Shown: positions 22,569 to 31,011 of the stretch, piece by piece
Layout of the letters: every line of letters begins with the position of its first letter
Numbering within the stretch: position 1 is the stretch's first letter
Translations under genes and position numbers: made by a program
The notes under the pieces: generated by a model
Told to the model about the DNA's origin: nothing
Database searches by the model: none
The model's input: only the letters and a program-made list of their open reading frames with translations
Assembly (NCBI RefSeq): GCF_025244725.1
Contig: NZ_CP104203.1
Span: 2,542,001 to 2,606,000 of the forward strand
Source: Chryseobacterium oranimense
Lineage (GTDB): Bacteria > Bacteroidota > Bacteroidia > Flavobacteriales > Weeksellaceae
Direction of reading: 5' to 3'
Length of the DNA stretch: 64,000 nt

Positions 22569-23283
22569 ACATTTTTATAAGGTTTACCTGCAGTTTCTCT
22601 TCTGAGATTAAATACCCTATGAGATTAAACCACATTTTACAGTGATCCAATATCCATGCATCGGAAGATGTTGCAATTTCTAAGTTTTCTGCCAAAAATT
22701 TATCCGGATTGTATTCCAGTTCGGCTTCCCAGTTCAGATTGTTTTCGTGTGCAAAATCAAGAATAATTTCTTTAATTCTTCCGCTGTTGGAAACCGGCTT
22801 GTCAAAGATCCAGACCAGTTTCTGTATTTTGGCTTTTTGGAAAAACACTGCTACAAGTTCCACTGCTATTAAAGTCTGGTTGACCCTTTTATAGGTTCCG
22901 TGAACGCCTGAAAGATCGCGGAAACATCCATCGGACCCCTCAAAAATATAAGCTCCGGAGAGCAGGCTTTCCATCAAAATGAGCACATTAAAGCCATCGA
23001 TATAAAGAACTTTACCTTCCAATTCTGCCGCTTCCAGCTGTTTGGATTTTCTATCCTTTATTTGTTTCTCCGATGCAGAAGCTCCGCGTAGAGCCTGGAT
23101 CTGGCGGGTTTTCAGCTTATATCTGTTTCCTACCAGTTCTGAAGAAGCTTTCTCGGGGTAATCCCGCGTCAATAAATACAGCATGTCCTGTGCTGCCATT
23201 TTCAGTCTGCCCAATTGTTTTTCAGAACCAAACAGCACATCATCTCCGGTATTTTTTCCACGGTTTCTGTTATTCATATTCAA
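22549..23283 (-). CDS. DUF434/DUF5616-type PIN-like protein
   Basis: A 244-residue protein with an N-terminal helical part resembling DUF434 (RLKMAAQDMLYLLTRDYPEK, GNRYKLKTRQIQALRGASAS) and a C-terminal PIN/NYN-like Rossmann fold: GKVLYIDGFNVLILMESLLS with the first acidic Asp, KLVWIFDKPVSNSGRIKEII, and ATSSDAWILDH with further Asp residues. PIN-fold proteins are usually RNases. DUF434 with DUF5616 is better known from archaea, so lateral transfer is possible. It begins the small operon with the 218-residue protein. Enzymatic activity is inferred from the fold only. Confidence 0.72.
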   Translation of the reverse strand: MNMNNRNRGKNTGDDVLFGSEKQLGRLKMAAQDMLYLLTRDYPEKASSELVGNRYKLKTRQIQALRGASASEKQIKDRKSKQLEAAELEGKVLYIDGFNVLILMESLLSGAYIFEGSDGCFRDLSGVHGTYKRVNQTLIAVELVAVFFQKAKIQKLVWIFDKPVSNSGRIKEIILDFAHENNLNWEAELEYNPDKFLAENLEIATSSDAWILDHCKMWFNLIGYLISEEKLQVNLIKMFEDASV

Positions 23284-23426
23284 AAATAGTTTTTTAAGCG
23301 GAAATAATTATGCTGATCTGCTATTTATGGTTTATTCCCTGTCAATTTATCTGTATGTTAAATGGGGAGTTATACATTTTACAACAAAAGAGATATTCTG
23401 TACAACGTTTTGATTTTCATAAGGAA

Positions 23427-23434
23427 TATGTTTG
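23427..23434 (+). promoter_or_regulatory. -7 promoter box (TATGTTTG) of DUF4822 lipoprotein gene
   Basis: Exact TAnnTTTG, 22 nt upstream of ATG 23456. It argues against the longer frame start at 23432. Confidence 0.55.
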
Positions 23435-23455
23435 CAGAGAATAAAAATATCAATT

Positions 23456-24307
23456 ATGAATACATTGAAAAAATTCTATTACCTATTCACAGCTGTATGG
23501 ATGCTATCTGCTTTTGTATCATGCTCTGATAACGACAATATTGTTCCGGAACAACCCACTCCTTCACAGATCCTTTCTTCCACTCCGTGGGAAACGACCG
23601 GAGCCAAAGATAAAAACGGAAATCCGGTGGCTTTAACAGATGCAAGTGTAGCAGGTTTCGTTGGCTTTGCGTATTTCAAAGCCGACGGAAACTTTGCAAT
23701 CTATAATCTCAATGACGTTTTGAGATCCCGTGGAACATGGACTGTGGATGCCGAAGGAAAAGCAAGAACCATTACAGCGCTTAATCCTGACGGTACTTCA
23801 ATCTTCAGCCGTGTGGTAGATATTCTTGTCCTTAACGGAAATGAATTCACTTACAGAATTCACACCAATCCCAATGACCCTTCCGTTTATTATGATATTA
23901 TCCATACAAAAACAGCTCATACGGAACCAGCAAACGGACAGCTTACCTTGGCTTCCACCCCTTGGGAAACGACCGGAGCCAAAGATAAAAACGGAAATCC
24001 GGTAGCTTTAACAGATACAAGTGTAGCGGGCTTTGTAGGGTATTCTTATTTTAAAGCAAATGGAACTTTTACGATTTACGGACTGAATAACGTCCTGAGG
24101 TCACAAGGAACATGGTCTATCTCTCCCGACGGAAAGAAAAGAACGATCACTGCTCTGGATGCCAATGGAAATGTACTTTTTACGCGGGTTGTTGATATTC
24201 TTATCTTGAATAGTTCTGAATTTACTTACAGAATTATTCCAGATGCAGGAAATCCTTCTGTTTATTATGATATCATCCATACGAAAGTGAATCATCAGGA
24301 ACCGTAA
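23456..24307 (+). CDS. DUF4822 lipoprotein with two tandem domains
   Basis: A 283-residue lipoprotein: MNTLKKFYYLFTAVWMLSAF followed by VSC gives a signal peptide II and lipobox. Two copies of a ~115-residue domain follow, each beginning STPWETTGAKDKNGNPVALT and ending in a VYYDIIHTK motif, matching the DUF4822 family of secreted beta-rich proteins. The first 25 residues of the repeats are also near-identical at the DNA level, so the duplication is recent or homogenised. Function is unknown; it likely sits on the outer membrane or periplasmic face. It ends in a bidirectional terminator. Confidence 0.82.
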   Translation: MNTLKKFYYLFTAVWMLSAFVSCSDNDNIVPEQPTPSQILSSTPWETTGAKDKNGNPVALTDASVAGFVGFAYFKADGNFAIYNLNDVLRSRGTWTVDAEGKARTITALNPDGTSIFSRVVDILVLNGNEFTYRIHTNPNDPSVYYDIIHTKTAHTEPANGQLTLASTPWETTGAKDKNGNPVALTDTSVAGFVGYSYFKANGTFTIYGLNNVLRSQGTWSISPDGKKRTITALDANGNVLFTRVVDILILNSSEFTYRIIPDAGNPSVYYDIIHTKVNHQEP

Positions 24308-24334
24308 TTTCTTAATTTAGTTGATGATGAATGG

Positions 24335-24364
24335 AAAATCCGGCTCAGATTTGGGCCGGATTTT
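24335..24364. terminator. Bidirectional terminator
   Basis: AAAATCCGGC / GCCGGATTTT hairpin between the convergent lipoprotein and MBL-fold genes. Confidence 0.75.
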
Positions 24365-24397
24365 AACTTGATTGACTTAAGGATATGTATTCAATCA

Positions 24398-25444
24398 TTA
24401 CATCAATTCCTGCCACCATTTTTTCCAGGTTACTTTTCCTAATTGGTTGAGATCTGCTTTTTCCCCTATCATCGGAAGTGTAACGGGTATGCTGTTTGCT
24501 TCCGCATATTTTGAAACCAGTTCCAAGGGTTCAAACCACGGATGTTGAGCGAGTTTAAACTTTGAATTATGAACAGGGATAAAATTTTCAGCCCTGAGTT
24601 CCTGAACTTCTTGGATGATCTGCTCGGGAAGGCTGTGAATGTATGGCCATTTTTCGTTGTACTGCCCGCATTCCATTATGGCAAGGTCGAAAGGGCCGTA
24701 CTTATTCCCTATCTCTGCAAAATGATTTCCGTAACCACTGTCGCCACCAAGAAACAGCTTTTTAGACGGCGTCTGCAATACAAAAGATGTCCACAGTGAG
24801 ATATTCCGGTTCAGAAGACGTCCGGAAAAATGTCTTGCAGGTGTGAATGTAATGGTGAAACCATCTGCTAAATTGACACTTTCCCACCAGTTTTTTTCAA
24901 TAATTCTTTCTGTCTCCCAGCCCCAGTATTCGAAATGCTGCCCGGTTCCCAAACCGCAAATAACTTTACCTACTTTATCTTTCAGTGTCTGAACGGTTGA
25001 ATAATCGAGATGATCCCAATGGTCATGCGAGATAAGAAGAAAATCGATTTCCGGCATATCCTCCGGCTTATAGTGGTCTGACCCTGCAAAGGCTTTTATG
25101 GAACCTGGCATCGGTGATGCATTGCCGCTAAATACAGGATCGATGAGGAATTTTTTGCCGTCAATCTGGATAAAATAAGAGCTGTGCCCAAACCACACCA
25201 GTACATTTTCGTCGGGTTTAAGATTTTTCAGGTTTGTAATTACGAACGGGACAGGTGATTTCGGGCTTACATTTTCTGTCCTGCATAAGGTCTGGAAAAG
25301 TAATTTGGTCATGCTTTCTCCTTCCAGAAGGGCTGGTGTGGGAAGTATATTCTGAAATTTCCCGTTGATATAATTGGACAGTGTGCTGAAATAGGTTTTT
25401 CTTTTTTCATTGGGAAACTGCCCCATTTGCTTTTTAAAATTCAT
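24398..25444 (-). CDS. MBL-fold metallohydrolase (NAPE-PLD/UlaG-like)
   Basis: A 348-residue metallo-beta-lactamase-fold enzyme. NVLVWFGHSSYFIQIDGKKF and LLISHDHWDHLDYSTV supply the HxHxDH metal motif; further ligands lie in FTPARHFSGR, LGGDSGYGNHFAEIG and PVHNSKFKLA. The order fits the N-acyl-phosphatidylethanolamine phospholipase D / UlaG-like group, predicted cytoplasmic or membrane-associated hydrolases of phosphodiester or lactone substrates. No signal peptide is visible. It is monocistronic. Confidence 0.85.
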   Translation of the reverse strand: MNFKKQMGQFPNEKRKTYFSTLSNYINGKFQNILPTPALLEGESMTKLLFQTLCRTENVSPKSPVPFVITNLKNLKPDENVLVWFGHSSYFIQIDGKKFLIDPVFSGNASPMPGSIKAFAGSDHYKPEDMPEIDFLLISHDHWDHLDYSTVQTLKDKVGKVICGLGTGQHFEYWGWETERIIEKNWWESVNLADGFTITFTPARHFSGRLLNRNISLWTSFVLQTPSKKLFLGGDSGYGNHFAEIGNKYGPFDLAIMECGQYNEKWPYIHSLPEQIIQEVQELRAENFIPVHNSKFKLAQHPWFEPLELVSKYAEANSIPVTLPMIGEKADLNQLGKVTWKKWWQELM

Positions 25445-25686
25445 TCTGCTGTTTTTTTGTTCTGAATCTTTATTTTTTAAAGAATCAGAATAATAAATAT
25501 ATGAATAGATTTCTTATTTATAGCATAAACGAACAAAGAGGATATTTACTTTAGATTATCATCATTTTCCTGACATCTGAAGAACTTTAGAATAAACAAC
25601 AACTTACCAAGAAGATCTTCAAACCGACTCTTGGACCGTATCATTTTATCACAAAAGCTGTTATTTGTTAATTTTTTACTAATTTT

Positions 25687-25694
25687 TAAATTTG
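25687..25694 (+). promoter_or_regulatory. -7 promoter box (TAAATTTG) of beta-barrel protein gene
   Basis: Exact TAnnTTTG with TTTG about 20 nt upstream as -33 candidate. It lies 52 nt before ATG 25746. Confidence 0.5.
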
Positions 25695-25745
25695 ATGTAA
25701 CAAACTTTCAGCAATAAATGTCTTATTGGTGAAATATCACTTTGA

Positions 25746-27887
25746 ATGAAAATAATTATATCTTCGGCCGCTTTATTAATGGGTTCTTTTTTATTTGCAC
25801 AGGCAAAAAACGACACCATCAAGCAGAAGGAAAATCAAATTGAAGGAGTTACCTTAACGGCAAGAAAACCTACCGTGGAATCGAAAGCTGACAGAACGGT
25901 GTTTAATGTATCCAACAGCTCTATTCTTGCAGGAAATACGACCTGGGATGTCCTAAGAATGACTCCTTTGATAAGCATTGATAATAATGATGCCGTAAAA
26001 GCGGAAGGGGAATCGGTAACGGTTTACATCAATGACAGAAAATCTGTTTTTACAGGTAAGGAATTAAAGGAGTATCTGAAAACAATTCCGGCAGATAACC
26101 TGATGAAAATTGAGGTGATCACAAGCCCTTCATCGCGCTACGAAACCGCCGGATCAGTCATCAATATCGTTCTTAAAAAAAGAGACGATGAAGGAATGAA
26201 AGGCAGTGTAACGTTTAACAACAGACAGAATACCAAAAATTCGCAGTATACCAATCTTAACCTTAATTACCACAAGAAAAATTTCACACAGACTTTAATC
26301 GGCAGTTACAGCGATAATACTTACTTTCAAAAGAATACCAGTGTCAACAGCTTATATAAGGATAACGATGTTACCAGGATCAGCAATGAAACTTTAGGCA
26401 GGGGCCAGAGTCCTTCCCTATCCTCCACTTCTGAATATGAACTGAATGATAAAAATAATATAGGCCTTATTCTTGAATATTATCAGAGTAGAAACTCATC
26501 AACTTCTGATGCAGACCTCATCAGAACCAAGAATGATTCCCCTTTTGACTCTTACCATCAGAACCAGGATGTAACAGGACGTTACCGCACACTTGGGACC
26601 AATGTTTTTTATAAATATTACGATAAGGAAAAAAACAGGATTCTGGATGTGAATCTGGGAACCAACTACAATTCTCAGAAGAATACGAATGAGTTTTTAA
26701 AGACTTATGATACTTCATCAGCCATCAACAGCCTTGGCATCAACTCCCATGAACAGACGCGGAATTATTACCTGAAAGTAGATTATACCCAACCTTTGGG
26801 AAAAGGAGGCAGTTTTGAAGTGGGCGGGAAAATGGATTTCAACAATAATGTAATTCCCAACAGCTTATCAGGAAATAATGCAGATAATCTTCGTCCCAAT
26901 GATGTCTTTCATTATGAGGATAATATCAATTCCCTGTATGTAAACTACAGTAAAACGTTCTTCGAAAAACTGGAAACAAGAATCGGGGTACGCTATGAGC
27001 ACATTGATTATAAAATGAGACAGGATGTGGCCGGAACGGAAAGAAAGGATTCTTACGGTACTCTACTCCCGAATTTATTGCTGAAATATTCTTTTTCGGA
27101 TAAATACGACCTGAGTTTAACGTATAACCGTAATCTTTGGCGTCCGTGGTATTCGGAATTCAATCCGTTCCTGGTGCCTACCAATGACGGAACATTCTCC
27201 CGCGGAAATATGGATTTGGAACCTAACCCAAGCCACAGGCTTTATATGAAATTCGGATTCATGAAAAAGTACTTTCTGTCCGCAAGGTATATGTATACGG
27301 ATAAGGATTACTGGACCACCTTTGCAGAGGAAGGCGGCCGGACGGTTACCCTGCCGGATAATCTTAACGGAAAGGTGCAGAAGTATTATCTTTTTGCCAA
27401 CACCAATCAGACTTTCCTGAAAAATAAGCTGAATGTAAACGTAGGGGTTGGATGGTACTATATCGATAACCATGACTTCAACGAAGTGAATAAACTTGAC
27501 AGCAGAGATTACATCAGCTATATGGGGGCTTCAGCCAATCTCTCCTATACGAATCTTTTCAACAAGGATATTAACCTGAGCGCATGGGTGGAGGTCTCTA
27601 ACCAGAATAATGGAAACTCACTGGCCAACAAAACCAATATTTTCCATAACATCTCTGCCACGAAGATATTCCCTAAAACACAGATGGAAGTAAGCCTTCA
27701 GCTAATGAATATTTTCAGCAGACCTAATTTTGATACGACTACCTACAGCCCTGACGGAACTTTCAGATCAGCTGTGAAATCAGACTGGTACGGATTTTCA
27801 CTTTCCTTTGTAAAACGTTTCGGAAACCAAAAGGTAAAAGGAAATACCAAAACAGACGTAGAGAAAAGCGGCGGTGGCGGAAAGTAA
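25746..27887 (+). CDS. TonB-dependent-receptor-like outer-membrane beta-barrel protein
   Basis: A 713-residue protein with an N-terminal signal peptide (MKIIISSAALLMGSFLFAQA). A plug domain follows (IEGVTLTARKPTVESKADRT, DVLRMTPLISIDNNDAVKAE, IEVITSPSSRYETAGSVINI), then a ~550-residue beta-barrel (OMP_b-brl_3 type) ending in YGFSLSFVKRFG. The carboxypeptidase-like N-terminal extension of large SusC-type receptors is absent. The substrate is unknown; no SusD partner adjoins. A Gly-rich tail (SGGGGK) follows the barrel. Monocistronic with promoter and terminator. Confidence 0.88.
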   Translation: MKIIISSAALLMGSFLFAQAKNDTIKQKENQIEGVTLTARKPTVESKADRTVFNVSNSSILAGNTTWDVLRMTPLISIDNNDAVKAEGESVTVYINDRKSVFTGKELKEYLKTIPADNLMKIEVITSPSSRYETAGSVINIVLKKRDDEGMKGSVTFNNRQNTKNSQYTNLNLNYHKKNFTQTLIGSYSDNTYFQKNTSVNSLYKDNDVTRISNETLGRGQSPSLSSTSEYELNDKNNIGLILEYYQSRNSSTSDADLIRTKNDSPFDSYHQNQDVTGRYRTLGTNVFYKYYDKEKNRILDVNLGTNYNSQKNTNEFLKTYDTSSAINSLGINSHEQTRNYYLKVDYTQPLGKGGSFEVGGKMDFNNNVIPNSLSGNNADNLRPNDVFHYEDNINSLYVNYSKTFFEKLETRIGVRYEHIDYKMRQDVAGTERKDSYGTLLPNLLLKYSFSDKYDLSLTYNRNLWRPWYSEFNPFLVPTNDGTFSRGNMDLEPNPSHRLYMKFGFMKKYFLSARYMYTDKDYWTTFAEEGGRTVTLPDNLNGKVQKYYLFANTNQTFLKNKLNVNVGVGWYYIDNHDFNEVNKLDSRDYISYMGASANLSYTNLFNKDINLSAWVEVSNQNNGNSLANKTNIFHNISATKIFPKTQMEVSLQLMNIFSRPNFDTTTYSPDGTFRSAVKSDWYGFSLSFVKRFGNQKVKGNTKTDVEKSGGGGK

Positions 27888-27907
27888 CAGAATTACTCAC
27901 AAATAAT

Positions 27908-27939
27908 AAGCCACCTGCGTTGTTGCGGGTGGCTTTTTT
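27908..27939 (+). terminator. Intrinsic terminator after beta-barrel gene
   Basis: AAGCCACC...GGGTGGCTT hairpin followed by TTTTT. Confidence 0.8.
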
Positions 27940-28081
27940 ATAATGATGTATCTAAATTATTCCCTTACAGCATGGCAATATTTTACTTTAGTATATGATT
28001 TTTAATCACTTATGTAAAAAAATATTTAAGTTTAATTTATAATTTTCACTAACTTCACTTAACCAATTAAAAATATTCATT

Positions 28082-28288
28082 ATGAAAGATTTAAAGAAAA
28101 TCGGAAGACAAAATTTAAAGGAAATTCAAGGATCAGGACCAATTCCCGTTCATCCATGCAACTGTTTTTGTTACATCAACAGCACCAAAGTCTGGAATGC
28201 ATGCAATCAGTATTGCCCTGGCGGTGAAGTTATTCCTGGAGTTGAAATCGGCAATGATCCAAAGTGTGATTATAAGCTTCCTCTGTAA
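28082..28288 (+). CDS. Bacteriocin-like secreted peptide precursor
   Basis: A 68-residue precursor. The leader MKDLKKIGRQNLKEIQGSG resembles the double-glycine-type leader (L-K-K-x-x-R-x-x-L-K-x-I-x-G-G) of Chryseobacterium bacteriocin-like peptides, with GSG in place of GG. The core is Cys-rich (HPCNCFCYINSTKVWNAC, then QYC and a last Cys near the C-terminus: six Cys). Such peptides are exported by peptidase-containing ABC transporters, none of which is nearby. Activity is unproven. It is flanked by an AT-rich upstream region and a strong terminator. Confidence 0.75.
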   Translation: MKDLKKIGRQNLKEIQGSGPIPVHPCNCFCYINSTKVWNACNQYCPGGEVIPGVEIGNDPKCDYKLPL

Positions 28289-28303
28289 GAATTAATTACC
28301 ATT

Positions 28304-28336
28304 AAAAAGCCACTCACAGTACTGTAAGTGGCTTTT
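28304..28336. terminator. Bidirectional terminator
   Basis: AAAAAGCCACT..AGTGGCTTTT stem between the peptide gene and the convergent map gene. Confidence 0.8.
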
Positions 28337-28358
28337 ATTCTTTATACGCGTATGAATT

Positions 28359-29123
28359 TTAGCTCAGGATCTCATTCATTTCAGTTAAAATAATAGGCTT
28401 TCCATCGGTCACTACAATGGTGTGTTCATGCTGTGCCATATAGCCGCCTTTATTTCCTACCATCGTCCATCCGTCATTGAGCTCTACGGCAAGGTTTGAA
28501 GAGGTTGAGATAAATGTTTCGATGGCCACTACTGAATTTTTTTTGAACCGTCTGGAATCGAAACGGTTTCTGTAATTCATCAATTCATCCGGCTGCTCAT
28601 GAAGGCTTCTTCCGATTCCGTGTCCACCAAGGTTTTTAATGACTTTAAAGCCTCTTTTTTTAGCTTCGGTTTCCATAAGAAATCCTATATCAGCTATTCT
28701 TACTCCTCCTTTAATATTGTTGATTGCTTTCTGCAAAATGTCTTTGGAAGCATTCACCAGCTTTTGATGGGAATGAATATCTTCTCCAATAATAAAAGAT
28801 CCTCCGTTATCGGACCAATATCCGTTGAGTTCCGCTGAAACATCAATATTAATAAGATCACCTTCTTTTAAAACCCGCTGATCTGTCGGAATACCATGGC
28901 AAAATTCATTATCCACACTTATACAGGTCCATCCCGGGAAACCATACGTTAAATAAGGTGCTGATTTTGCACCGAAACCGGAAAGGATCTTAGCTCCGTA
29001 TTCATCAATTTCCTTTGTCGTCATACCAGGCTGAGCATAATTAATCATCTCTTTTAAAGTATAGGCAACAGCCTCACTTGCTTTTTGCATTCCAGCTAAT
29101 TCCTGTTCATTTGTTATTGACAT
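28359..29123 (-). CDS. map: Type I methionine aminopeptidase
   Basis: A 254-residue pita-bread-fold metallopeptidase that removes the N-terminal Met from nascent proteins. GHGIGRSLHEQPDELMNY gives the metal-binding His, NIDVSAELNGYWSDNGGSF the two Asp ligands, VAIETFIST and the C-terminal AQHEHTIVVTD the Glu ligands. The Thr usual after the second Asp (DTS) is Asn here, so this could be a second MetAP isoform rather than the essential housekeeping copy. Length is normal (about 264 in E. coli). Monocistronic. Confidence 0.9.
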   Translation of the reverse strand: MSITNEQELAGMQKASEAVAYTLKEMINYAQPGMTTKEIDEYGAKILSGFGAKSAPYLTYGFPGWTCISVDNEFCHGIPTDQRVLKEGDLINIDVSAELNGYWSDNGGSFIIGEDIHSHQKLVNASKDILQKAINNIKGGVRIADIGFLMETEAKKRGFKVIKNLGGHGIGRSLHEQPDELMNYRNRFDSRRFKKNSVVAIETFISTSSNLAVELNDGWTMVGNKGGYMAQHEHTIVVTDGKPIILTEMNEILS

Positions 29124-29290
29124 TTTTATTTCTTTTGGTTATTGTGGAAATATTTCCCGGAAGTTTAATATCCTCTGAAAACGACAAAGTTAAGGATTTG
29201 AAATTATTTACTTCCCCGTATAAGTTCATTACCTTTTCACCACAGCACCAAAACAAATGTTCATTATAAAATCTTATTGAGATTGAAACT

Positions 29291-29326
29291 AAAAAAAACC
29301 GTCTCACTTTTGATGGTGAAACGGTC
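29291..29326 (-). terminator. Intrinsic terminator of MACPF gene
   Basis: On the minus strand GACCGTTTCACC...GTGAGACGG is followed by TTTTTTTT, 35 nt downstream of the MACPF stop. Confidence 0.78.
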
Positions 29327-29359
29327 TCCTGTTAAATACTTAACAAGTATATTTTTTAG

Positions 29360-30754
29360 TTAATAAGCATAAAAAGGTATACCCTCTGCTACATAATTAT
29401 TCGGAGTTCCGGGATAAGTGGAATAATAGTGATCTCTTTCGCTTCCACTGTAGAACTGATAAACAGGTTTTTTAGAACTATCCATTGTTGCATAAAATGC
29501 TATTCCTTCATAAGCATAATTATTTGGAGTTCCGGGATAAGTGGAATAATAGTGATCTCTTTCACTTCCACTGTAGAACTGATAAATGGGAACGGTATTC
29601 GGAGCTTTATAAGTATATGCTTTAAACTGCTCGCCTTCACCCTGATAATTATTAGGCGTTCCAGCATGAGTAGCAAGGTAATGATCCCTGTCTCCGGGAC
29701 TATAGAAACCATAAACTGGAACAGGAATATAATCTAGGAAAACTTTATTATCAATTAAATATTGATTAACGTATGCTTTAAGTTGAGCTTTTTTTACAGG
29801 ATCTTTTACTAAATCATAAATAAATACCAGTCCATTGTTTCCAAAATCTACTAAAACAGCATTATTTACAGTAGAACTGTTTTGCCAGTCTGCGATATTG
29901 ATTTTAGGATTGGATTGGTCCAGGTTCAATTCACCGATCAGGCCTTTTGAAGGATCCCCACCTCTTGTTCTATACGATAGTTTTCTGGAAAAGTTTTTGT
30001 TGGATTCCGATGTGTTTACATCATTATCTACATTGACATCAAAAATACCTTTCATCCCGACTTTCACACCGATTCTGGCTGCACGGTCACGGGATTCATT
30101 AGTTGTTTCAGACTGGAACATAACATCCATTTTAGCTCCTGTATAGATATCTACCGTTACGTGTGTACCATAATCCTGCACAATTTGCTGAGGCGTTTTT
30201 GTCTGTAAATCCTGTACAAATTCAGGAGTCAGGTAATCTCCCAGCATATCTGTTGTTGCATTAAATCTCAGTCTTCTTTGTTTGATTAAAAGATTGTAAC
30301 TCCCATAAATATATTTTGCATCAAACTTGTTTGTGGTAGTCACTGAAGAATTAAAACCGACCGAAAGTGTTTTTTTAAATAATGGAATACCTGCTGTTAC
30401 ATCTACTTTGGTTGACACCATTTTAGAGTAGGATTCAGCATTTTCACCATATTCTTCAACATAATCTTGTGAAAGAGTATTTTCCGCAACCAACCTTGGA
30501 CCTTGTTCAGCTTTGAACCTGTCAATATCAATTACTTTAAAACCGGCTGCACTCGCATTTGCATATTCTCCTGCTGCATTGTAGCCATGTCCCAGAACAT
30601 CATACTGCCCATCGCCGGCAAATTTTCCGGCAGCTAAACGACTCTCTTTTTCAAGGTTTTCAGATGTCACTTCAGTGTTCAACTCTTCCGATGAACATGA
30701 AGCCATGAAAAGCATCAGCAATGTGCTGAAGCAAAGTAAAATTTGTTTTTTCAT
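29360..30754 (-). CDS. MACPF-domain lipoprotein with C-terminal repeats
   Basis: A 464-residue lipoprotein from ATG 30754: MKKQILLCFSTLLMLFMASC is a signal peptide II with lipobox. A membrane attack complex/perforin domain spans about residues 60-330; the signature YGTHVTVDIYTGAKMDVMFQ is visible. The C-terminus has three ~36-residue repeats (VPVYGFYSPGDRDHYLATHA, then two QFYSGSERDHYYSTYPGTPN copies), a lipase/DUF5648-like beta repeat probably for binding. Bacteroidota MACPF lipoproteins include the secreted antimicrobial BSAP toxins that kill related strains; that function is plausible but unproven. An upstream Met seven codons earlier would break the signal peptide. Confidence 0.85.
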   Translation of the reverse strand: MKKQILLCFSTLLMLFMASCSSEELNTEVTSENLEKESRLAAGKFAGDGQYDVLGHGYNAAGEYANASAAGFKVIDIDRFKAEQGPRLVAENTLSQDYVEEYGENAESYSKMVSTKVDVTAGIPLFKKTLSVGFNSSVTTTNKFDAKYIYGSYNLLIKQRRLRFNATTDMLGDYLTPEFVQDLQTKTPQQIVQDYGTHVTVDIYTGAKMDVMFQSETTNESRDRAARIGVKVGMKGIFDVNVDNDVNTSESNKNFSRKLSYRTRGGDPSKGLIGELNLDQSNPKINIADWQNSSTVNNAVLVDFGNNGLVFIYDLVKDPVKKAQLKAYVNQYLIDNKVFLDYIPVPVYGFYSPGDRDHYLATHAGTPNNYQGEGEQFKAYTYKAPNTVPIYQFYSGSERDHYYSTYPGTPNNYAYEGIAFYATMDSSKKPVYQFYSGSERDHYYSTYPGTPNNYVAEGIPFYAY

Positions 30755-31011
30755 AGTTATTAAAATTTTCAACAAAAGTAATATTCAACATCCGGTGAAA
30801 AAATTAAAGCAACATGATATATATCACAACTTGGAGATTTTATAACTTTTGAAAAGACCTAGTTTAAATGGGAAAATTTTGATCAACAGAAACAATTCAA
30901 ATTTATTGCTCCATTTTATATAATATCTACAACAATATTGAGAGTCTGATTAATTTTAATAAGCTCTAAATCTTTTTAAAAATTTAATATATATTTATCT
31001 AAAATTTACAA

